From Symbiodinium natans (Eukaryota; Sar; Dinophyceae; Suessiales; Symbiodiniaceae), in NCBI GenBank assembly GCA_905221605.1, contig CAJNDS010000034.1:124001-188000 (forward strand): a stretch of 64,000 nucleotides of DNA, given 5' to 3'. Below, in pieces: positions 56,611 to 64,000 of this stretch. The notes beneath the pieces are model-generated. The model had not been told where the DNA came from. It worked only from the letters and a program-made list of their open reading frames with translations, and did no database searches. The translations under genes were made by a program, and so were the position numbers. The first letter of the stretch is position 1. Each line of letters starts with the position of its first letter.

Positions 56611-58345
56611 ATGTCGGCGGTCACGAAGGTTCAGGACAGTGTCGCGGCACAGGCAAAGCACTGGCAGACCCGAAGGAAGCGTGAGCTTGAAGAGTTGCGC
56701 AGCTTTATCACTGAGTGCGACCTTTCCGAGATGTTCCAGCATTTCCTAGAGAAGAAGAAACAACTACTTCATCCTAGCGGTGATGGAGGAGATGATGGCG
56801 ACGACGCAGACCCAGGAGGTGATGATAATTCGGATGAGGAAACGGGAAACCTGAAGGTGATGTATCAGAGCAAAACCGGTCCGATGAAGGAGACAGCCCT
56901 AAAGGTCTTCTTTGGGGACGACTTCCTTTGTTTGAATATGAGGCACCATCTTCGCCACCATGGAGCATCCACAACGACAAGCCCTTCATCACGGTCTTCA
57001 TCCACGTCGCATTCAAGAACACCACGGAGAGCATCACGGTCTTCGAGAACGAGGAGATAGCCACCATCAAGAAAAAACTCAAAGTTAAGAACGTCGAGTT
57101 AAGCAATAAACAAGAATTCAGTATGACAAATACAACCCAACCAGAGCGTGTAAATATATTGAATTCCCTAAGAGGATAGCTACTAAGAAAGCATGTATTA
57201 GTATTAAGAACGACGACGATTATTGTTTCAAATACTGCGTCCAATCAAGATTTTATGAGATTATGAAGAAAGACCACCCCGACAGGATGTATCATTACAA
57301 CAAACTCAAAGAAAATGAAAATTTGATAAAATGGGATGGTGTACTGGAATTTCCAGCATCAAACGAAGACATTGACGCCTTTGAAGACATCAACGACGGA
57401 GCTAAACCGGTTAATGTTTATGACATTGACCATAGCAGCACCAATTCAATAGTATTAATTAGTGAAAATACTAAAATTAAAATCCATCATGTCATGTTAA
57501 TTTCCTGCTAGTAGAGGAGGAGAACGAACGCTTCACCAGAGGCACGCGAGTATCGTGTCAATAGCCACTATGTTTCAATGATATAAGACTACAGTCGATT
57601 AGGAAATAGTCAAATGTCTAAACATACGCGTAAAATGTTTAGTTGTATGTGTTGTCAGCATGGCTTCACAACTGAGAAGCTACTAAACAAACATTTAATC
57701 AATGGATGTGTGACACATGAAACTCAACAAACAGTAATGCCAAAAGAAGATGAAAAAATGAGCTGTCAAAAACAATACAAGAAACTTAAGTGCCCTTATG
57801 GTGACTTTGAGTGTCTTACAACGCCTTTATCAGAAGGAATAGAAAGCACATACGTGAATGAAAATGGACCTAAGCCACTGAAAGGGGCTTACCAACATCA
57901 TAAATCATAAACCATGCAGTTTTATGCTAAGTGTAGTGAATAGCACAATCAACGAAGCAACACCGTATTTATACAGAGGCGAAGATTGTAGGGACAGATT
58001 TTTCAACCATTCATAAAATCAAAGAAGAGATTATGGACAAGATGAAGGAGAATAAGAAATCACAATGGACGACAAAGCAACAAGAAGAGCATAAAAAAGA
58101 CAAACATTGCTTTATACGCGGGTCACATTCAACGGTCAATACAGGGGCGCCGCACACAACAAATGTAATTTAGGTTATTGTTTCAAATACTGTAAACCCC
58201 CGGTGTTTTTCATAACCTTAAAAATCATGATGCTCACGCCATATTATCGCATACGGAGAAGTTAAATCAAAACAAGGACCAGACAAGCGTAATAGCACAA
58301 GACAGCGAGAAGTTTATAACCTTTACAGAGATAATCTAGAGTTTA
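56611..58345 (+). pseudogene. Decayed family B DNA polymerase of a Polinton/Maverick-type element
   Basis: Pieces in at least four frames line up in order with the N-terminal and exonuclease part of protein-primed PolB from Polintons and relatives. They are: an acidic N-terminal region (56611-56930), YIEFPKRIATKKACISIKND (from about 57155), a segment ending INDGAKPVNVYD, SHYVSMI followed by a stop and DYSRLGNSQMSKH, a Cx2C ... Hx4C finger-like region (57645-57710), MPKEDEKM, DFECL (exonuclease-type DFE motif, with a few residues missing before it), YRGEDC, YRGAAHNKCNL and LKNHDAHAILSHTEKLN. Breaks are frameshifts near 56930, 57115, 57930-58030 and 58215 and stops near 57510, 57573 and 57908. 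The palm domain with the polymerase DTDS-type site is absent. The base composition is clearly AT-richer than the rest of the window. Confidence 0.85.
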
Positions 58346-58689
58346 AGACAGCTTTAGTTTCTTATCTTCATCATTAAACGCTACAACACCACTCCTCCTA
58401 CCAACAGTGACGCGACAACTGCAACAACCACAACAAGCTGCAACCGCACCAGAACCAAATGTTCAACTGGAGCCTCGGACGGCCTCGAGAGGCTTGGAAA
58501 TCTGAGGCTCGAAGATGATGTTGCAAGCCAAGTGAACGCTCCAACTATTTAAACCTCAACATGTGACACAATTCACAACACTGTAGAACAACGCATACAA
58601 AAAGCAAAATTGTTGCTGGGTTGGAAAGCTCTGCAGTGGATCAGTCCAAATTTGTTCTCTGAGTCTAAGAGGTCATTTCCAACATGGCA
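58346..58689. other. End of the AT-rich block
   Basis: The decayed polymerase similarity stops near 58345. The following bases (CAACTGCAACAACCACAACAAG) are A/C-rich, and base composition returns to that of the window by about 58730. No gene. Confidence 0.45.
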
Positions 58690-59629
58690 CAGCTGGCTCC
58701 AAGTTATCTTCATTCTCACTTGTTGAAACATCTCGGGCGCGGCGCGTGGAGCGGCGCGGTGACCGCTTGAGAAGTAGCGCCCCTTCGGGACGCCGCCGCA
58801 GGCGGCAAGAAACCCACCTTGCCAAATACCCCGACATCAATTCCGAAGCCTCTCTAGACTTGCCAAGCACACATCAAGACGTCTTTTCTGCAAGATTCCC
58901 GGGCGCTTCACTTGTCATCGTTGAACAACAAACTGCACTGGAATTCGCGGGCCCAAGAAGCAAGTGGGGTGGAGTGTGCGGTGCTGCTCCAGCACATACA
59001 CATACATTGTACATGCAAAGACATCAACGTCTAAGAAATTTCATGTGGAAGCTGGATTGAAGACAAGGACGAAGGAAGCTTCAAAGGCTCCGTCTTATCA
59101 ACTTTTCTGATTTTTCGAATGGAAAGAAGGGAAAAAGACCAAGCCAGAATTGGTTTACTCATGGGGTTTTTAAGAGCCTTTCAAGGGCTTGCAAGGCTGA
59201 CAAAATTCCAAGATCCCTTAGCTTGCTCCGCGCATGAATTTTCAAAATTAGCCTTGAAAAACTTTGATTTATTGGCTGTGCTTTTTGTTTGTTGGTAAAA
59301 TTTAGAGGCGTATGATCTGTCCAAAGCAGCTGCGTGCACGTCTTGTCATGTCTTTTGAAGTTACGCTTCAGTCGTCAAGTTGACCAACATGGCTTCAACG
59401 TTTTCCGTGGTGCGCAGAGTCGGCCTGCTGGACTTGCAGAATAAGAACGGATTTGGACAGCGAATGTTATGCAAGTCCGAACTCATTCGAAGCAGGATCA
59501 TCGAGGCCTAATTTTCAAGGTCCCTCGAGATAAAACTTGGCAGCAAAAACAGTCTTAAGCATTCGAGGCCCCTCGAGTTCCGTCGTGATGTTTTGAAGAG
59601 TGAGAATGAAGAGGACTTGGAGCCAGCTG
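58690..59629. repeat. Inverted pair of a 43-base coding fragment
   Basis: Bases 58690-58732 (minus strand, DVSTSENEDNLEPA) and 59587-59629 (plus strand, DVLKSENEEDLEPA) are the same 43-base sequence in opposite orientation, 37 of 43 identical. Both copies stay open and encode near-identical peptides, so they derive from one exon. Only this fragment, with short decayed flanks, appears duplicated. Confidence 0.65.
59389..59511 (+). CDS. Short ORF of 40 codons
   Basis: ATG (59389) to TAA (59509-59511): MASTFSVVRRVGLLDLQNKN, then GFGQRMLCKSELIRSRIIEA. The composition is protein-like and not repetitive. It lies 75 bases upstream of the fragment DVLKSENEEDLEPA (59587), which ends with its own stop, so both may be leftovers of one gene. 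There is no splice support; it could be chance. Confidence 0.35.
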   Translation: MASTFSVVRRVGLLDLQNKNGFGQRMLCKSELIRSRIIEA

Positions 59630-59751
59630 CAGCTTAAAATTCAATTCTTTTCACATGAAAGGAGAGGTCGTCCGGGCTCGGGGGAACCCCTTTAAAAGAA
59701 TTTTAAGTGCGGGTCCCCGAGACCTCGTCATCTTGCAAGCTAAAGGGGTTT

Positions 59752-59870
59752 TGGGATTTTGTCGAAGCCTCGCGAGGCCTCGAAAGGCCTAGAACCCCAT
59801 GAGTGAGGCCTTGGTAGGCCTCGAAAGGCCTTGAAACCCCATGACCTCGGAGGCCTGGCAAGGTCGGCAG
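59752..59870 (+). repeat. AGGCCTCG palindrome cluster
   Basis: Repeated copies of CGAGGCCTCGAAAGGCCT and CATGAGTGAGGCCTTGGTAGGCCTCG within about 110 bases, each built from AGGCCT palindromes. Related CCTCGAG/GAGGC words are scattered from 58480 to 59580. Minus-strand frames crossing it are artefacts. Confidence 0.75.
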
Positions 59871-61503
59871 CTCGAACCCTTGCAGAGTGAGGCCTCAGAG
59901 GTTCGCGTACACATGTTTGCAAAAGTTGCCAGTTTGCGCAACTCCAAATCTGGGGTCGAATGCGTGGGCCTCCCCTGTAATTCAGAATTGGAGTCAAAGT
60001 TGGGTTCACCCAGCTCCAGTTGGGATCAGCCCTCTGAACCTTAATCCTAATTTTTTTTTCGCTGGGAACACCTGCATCTGCTTCCTGCGCAAGGATCCAG
60101 CGACCTGCACGAAGGGGTTGAAGCCTTCCTCAAGCCTATTCGGCTTCGAAGCTTTTTTTGAAGCTCTTCCCCTTCGAAGCTTGACACAGCATGTCCAAAT
60201 GTTATGTTTTGCAGTTGTTTTACAGTTGTAGCATGTGAGTGATTCGTATCTGCAGGCATCTTTACGGTTGAAAAAAGTTTTCAAATTTGCATGCTTGGTC
60301 TGTGCAACTGCGCGTGTTGGCTGTGAAAGACAGCAGACAGCTTTGAGAACACTTGAAGACAAGAGATGCTTACGTTTTTTTGGGCAGGGGTGCTTGTTTG
60401 CTCATCATTGTGCTTTGCTGGTGCTGCAACCCTTGTACGGGGTCACGGAGTTTCACGGCAGTGTTTGGACCAGTGTACTCCAGGCCATGAGGCGGTCGGT
60501 TCTGCCTCAACTCCTGCTTTGCGAGTTTGTGGATCCTGTTTGCGGTAGTATCCTGAAGTGTTTTACCACTGTTCGTAGTTGTTTTCAGGGTGCATGGTTC
60601 AGCACAGTGGTTCCTCCATATCCCAAACTCCTCTTGGAGCTTCCAAGCCGTGGGAAGTAACCTAGCTCTGCGGAACCTGGCACCCTGGCCTCGGCCCTCC
60701 TTGAAGATCAGCTTCTGAGCGCATTGCTGGTGACATGCCAGGTTCCGTCCCTGAATTCCCACGTAATGAAACTTCTGTGTCCGACGCAAACCGTTTTTCA
60801 CGTTTTTCATTGCAATCCGAAGATCCTGCAAAAACCGCGCGGACATTCAGGCCGGGCCTTACCAGGATTTTCTTCAAGTTTTTTCGCATTTCGCCATGAC
60901 CACATTCCGGTATGGAGAAAAACTGTGGCGTTGCGTGGCCTTGGGCATGCACTTTCCTTGCGGAGGCAGGTTTGCTGAGCGAAACGGTATTCACCGGCGG
61001 CTTCTCGGATCTTGCTCCGGGATTCAGGCTTCAAAACAGTTGAAAAGGGATTCAGGCTTCGAATGAGATCAAAAGCTGCATGGCTCTGGAGTCATTGGCG
61101 ACTAATTAGAGTCAGAGTAACATTTGAGGAAGGGCATGAAAGAATCTGAATGAACGTCGCCTTGATGCTTGTGTCTCACGTTGTGCGGCACAAGCTGTTT
61201 CACAAAGACTTGAGACATGCGTGAGCTTGTTACTCATGTTTCTTAGCTGCGTTAGTTAGAGCGTCCGAAAGCCAGAGCATCGAAGTTCAAGCATGTCATT
61301 TTGAATGATACCCCATGGCTGGTTGGGATGCTGCAGTGCCTTGCTGCCTTGGCAAGCCTTCTCGGCACAGAGGCGCGACCGCTGCGGATCGCCCAGCGGA
61401 GTTTTGACACCCCCTACGCAGTCACTTTTTTGCTTCCTTGCATCCAAGTAAGTCGGCTTTCACTTCTCTCTTGCTCAGTTTCTGTCTTTGTGTATGTTCT
61501 CAG
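59871..61503. other. Stretch with a possible 5' exon only
   Basis: A plus-strand frame ends at a perfect GTAAGT donor at 61447-61448 (CATCCAA|GTAAGT) and could be the exon before 61504. Two frames are open there (one ending TFLLPCIQ, the other in the phase needed, ending CFLASK). Frames of 141 and 158 codons at 60235-60846 overlap on opposite strands without splice support. Confidence 0.35.
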
Positions 61504-62726
61504 AGGCTGTAACCCCAGTGGCCCCAGTGGCCCCAGTGGCCCCAGTGGCCGTGGTCGGCCCGTCCAGCGGCTGTGGCTCGCACCGGCGATGCACGAGTCT
61601 GGAGCCGAACGAGTGGTTGGCACCTGGTGAGTGGCTCACAAGCCCTTCTGAGCCTTGAACAGTTAACATTCTGTGAAGTATTGAAGTATTGCAGGTCGGA
61701 ACTAGACAGGCGATTGTGCAGGCGCCCAGAATCGCATAAGCCTCGACAGGATCGGTACATTGCCGTCTTGCAGGCCAATTACCTCGAAGTCCTCGAGACA
61801 GAAACTCGTCAGATGACAATGCAAGTTTGTTCTTCATTTTCTTGTTTTTTTTTAAACATTGTTTCCGTTGTATTTTTGTGCATTGTATCGATTGTGTTTT
61901 GGGCAGCGGAGCGCATCTTGCCAAGGCGAGCTTGAGAACGCGCTGGGTCACCCCAGCAAAAGCAGGAATTCATGCCGAGACTTGGCTTGAATCACAGTTG
62001 CTGAGACCTGATTTTACTACTGCATTGCAAGTTCGTCTGCTATGTTGCTAAGTGAAGGGTGTTGGTTCCTGATTTGACACTGCACTGCAAGTCATTATGC
62101 TGGTGGAGTGAATTGCCGAGGGTGACCTGACAGCGGCGCACGTGGCACGTGGTAGCTTGCAGCTGGAAACTGGTGCTGGTGGGGGTGGACCTTGGATTGA
62201 GCATCTCCCACATCAAAGGACAGAGGCTATTGCTTGGATTTTGGTGTTGTGTTGGCTCGTGCAACGTATCTGAAATCGAGTCTGAAGCATGCCGGCTAAG
62301 CACCCAGAAGAGGAGCGTCAAAGTACGCTTCACGATAACCGCCACGCGTGGTGGTGGTGATGCGCGGATGCCACAGGGCGTGCAGTTGTCCGAGTTCTTG
62401 CTATGGCGTGCAGGCACAGTTCACTTATTAATCGCCTTGCAATGGCATTGCAATCACGCGTGGGTGGTCCAGGCAAGCCAGTCCAGCCGACTGCGTCCAA
62501 TGTGAGCTGCGGTTCCGGAGTGGGGCCTTCTTACCAAGGAGCCAATGCAGGACATGGCAGATAGAACGCAGGGCATCTGAGAGTTAAATCTTGCAGGACC
62601 GCGCAATGCAGTGGATGGAAATCTCCGGACCAAATGGTGGGTCTCATCCGAGCCAAATGTGACTCTTGTCGGCGTCCCAGCATCGAAGACATACAAAAGC
62701 TCCCACACTCTTGCGCAATTTGTCTT

Positions 62727-62768
<42 letters not shown>

Positions 62769-63148
62769 TTGTTTTCCATCTTTCTCCCTCTTAATTTCTT
62801 TCTCGTTTTGAAGACTCTTTTTGTCTTTCCATTGATTTCAATAATATGCTTCGCAAATATGCGTGACTACCCTTAAGATTTGTTTGCATCCAACAAGTGC
62901 GAGTACAATGAGGCAATGGACTTCTCGCATCTTCCTCATGATGGGCCCTTCCTGTTTGGCTTCACCACTGGTGATGACATGCCTTCGCGTGATCCTGTCA
63001 GCTAGTCGCAGTCAATGACATATGCATGTACTGTTGCACCAAGTCAACTAACGCTGAGGTCCAGTGGCTCTTGGAGGCTTCACTAGATGGAGTCTCTTGG
63101 GTGGAACTGCACCGCCAAGATGCTGTTCTGCATAGTATTCTCGCAGAA
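61504..63148 (+). CDS. Multi-exon gene with a discoidin (F5/8 type C)-like domain
   Basis: Exons: 61504-61626 (collagen-like PSGPSGPSG from a 9-base repeat, donor CCTG|GTGAGT), 61695-61824 (SELDRRLCRRPESHKPRQDR, then ETRQMTMQ, donor CAA|GTTTGT), one from 61907 (RSASCQGELENALGHPSK), about 62311-62413 (KVRFTITATRGG ... GVQLSEFLLW, GC donor), 62597-62671 (NAVDGNLRTKWWVSSEPN, GC donor), 62878-62996 (CEYNEAMDF ... LFGFTTGDDMPSRDP) and 63059-63148 (VQWLLEASLDGVSWVELHRQ). Phases match from 62413 onward and for the first three exons. The hallmarks of the discoidin beta-sandwich appear in order: the RFTIT strand, QLSEF, DGNxxTKW, FTTGDDxPSRDPxxW, LEASLDGVSWVEL. Such domains bind carbohydrate, lipid or protein. 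The link between 61.9 and 62.3 kb is not resolved. Confidence 0.75.
62728..62765 (+). repeat. GT microsatellite, about 18 units
   Basis: An uninterrupted GT dinucleotide run followed by a T-rich tract. It lies inside the intron between exons 62671 and 62878 of the discoidin-like gene. Confidence 0.95.
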
Positions 63149-63379
63149 GTTGTTCAGTGCCGCCCTTCAAGAGAGCACCCTGGTTAGACCAGGACACAAA
63201 CTTTGCCACGCCGACATCTCGGTTCGCGATGACGCAGCTTTTCGACCTGACGCAGAAGTGGGCAGGGCTACTGAGCCCTCATGGCGAGAGGAGGACAGCC
63301 GCAGATGTGGTAGATGCCGGCACCTAGCCACACACCTTTGAGGAGCGCTCCTTCCACAGCTGCAGCTTTGCCCGTGGCC
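63149..63379. other. Probable intron or intergenic
   Basis: Plus-strand frames continue here (for example one with LFDLTQKWAGLLSPHGERRT) but the choice of frame is open. It may contain the next exon of the discoidin-like gene. Confidence 0.35.
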
Positions 63380-63499
63380 ATGGTGCTGACAGACCTCGGT
63401 GCTCTAACTCTTAAGCAACGCCAGGCTCTCAAAAGATGCTTGAGAGAAGAGGAACAACAAGAACAAGAACTGAGTGTGTTCTGTGGACCCGAGCGATGA
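63380..63499 (+). CDS. Small helical C-terminal exon
   Basis: From an in-frame ATG (63380) to TGA (63497-63499): LTDLGALTLKQRQALKRCLR, then EEEQQEQELSVFCGPER. The Lys/Arg start and Glu/Gln-rich end suggest an amphipathic helix. It may be the last exon of the discoidin-like gene upstream, since it is in the same strand and position. The true 5' boundary is not fixed. Confidence 0.4.
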   Translation: MVLTDLGALTLKQRQALKRCLREEEQQEQELSVFCGPER

Positions 63500-64000
63500 C
63501 CTTGACATGCTTTTAGGCAGCGCGTTCCACAGCCGCGAACCTGTTTCCAGTGATTCACCCGGGATGGCCATTTGCTGAATGCAGTGGGGAGGAAGAGCCT
63601 CCCCAGGACCAGCACGTCGGCCCTGCCGGCTGGTTTATATTGACTCCATAATAGGAGGACTCTCTATGTGGTGCAGCATCGCTGCACCGCTTCCCCTTCC
63701 TCCATGGTCCTGTGGACTCCATTATAGTGGGGGTGGGGGGGATGTGAATCTTTAGGGTTTATGGTTATGCTATCCATCCAATATATTCTGGCAGATCGTC
63801 AGCCGGCAGGAGCTTAGGTGGTGAGGAGCGAGCACGCGCAATCGACGTAGCCCATGCTTTGTTCAACACGAACGGCATTGGAATTTTAGTTTTCGTTTAT
63901 GACTGGTTCGTCCGATTGCAAAAAGGGAAAAGGGGGGGGGGTAAACAGCTTTCCATGACCTTTGTTTGGAGTGCAGACAGGAGTATGTCGGAAAGCCAGT
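63500..64000. other. End of window, no gene seen
   Basis: Non-coding, with a G-run patch (63728-63740), TTTAGGGTTTATGG at 63752-63765 (a single telomere-like word) and a G-run of ten at 63932-63941. Confidence 0.45.

Noticed and set aside
56928-57120. Possible ubiquitin-like fold in the frame with ITVFIHVAFKNTTESITVFE
   Set aside because: The likeness to a beta-grasp start is short, and the position fits the N-terminal domain of the polymerase family better.

Overview
The window looks like nuclear DNA of a dinoflagellate, most likely a Symbiodiniaceae-type alga. This is inferred from the sequence alone: many small exons (often 5-40 codons) split by short introns (about 41-190 bases), acceptors of the form AG|G, an unusually large share of GC instead of GT splice donors, low gene density, abundant microsatellites, and Lys/Gly-, Pro-, Glu- or Ala-rich proteins. 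No bacterial operon, ribosomal RNA, tRNA or CRISPR array was recognised. Exon models below were built by hand by requiring an acceptor, a donor and matching reading-frame phase between neighbours; they are hypotheses, not transcript-backed models.

Layout. 1-7 kb: little that is certain, one probable plus-strand exon (3542-3949). 7.1-16.8 kb: minus-strand genes, namely a three-exon gene (7081-7602), a C-terminal exon (9606-9837), an acidic multi-exon gene (12.5-12.8 kb), a Pro-rich/acidic gene (14.3-14.8 kb), a five-exon gene (15.3-16.1 kb) and an intact 174-residue ORF (16263-16787). A 346-base element with terminal inverted repeats sits at 10.4-10.8 kb. 16.8-31 kb: scattered minus-strand exons (20.2-21.1, 25.1-26.9, 29.2 kb), one plus-strand two-exon gene (28040-28644), and the best recognised protein, a 200-residue uninterrupted gene with a PARP-type zinc finger (30167-30769, minus).

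31.6-43.6 kb: a long run of minus-strand coiled-coil, Pro-rich and KGK-rich exons. The last 13 exons (31626-34341) join in frame to 399 codons. The rest (34.9-43.6 kb) is either the 5' part of the same very large gene or several tandem genes. 45.2-45.9 kb: a plus-strand three-exon gene, convergent with a minus-strand EF-hand gene (46.8-48.5 kb). 49.5-49.9 kb: four more minus-strand exons.

54.7-58.7 kb is different: AT-rich, with degenerate repeats, a frameshifted small ORF and the ruined N-terminal/exonuclease part of a Polinton (Maverick)-type family B DNA polymerase. 58.7-59.9 kb has a short coding fragment present twice in inverted orientation and a cluster of AGGCCTCG palindromes. 61.5-63.2 kb carries a plus-strand gene whose exons spell out a discoidin (F5/8 type C)-like domain.

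The genes do not form an evident pathway. Several (long coiled coil, EF-hand, KGK proteins) would suit structural or calcium-dependent roles, but that is only inference.
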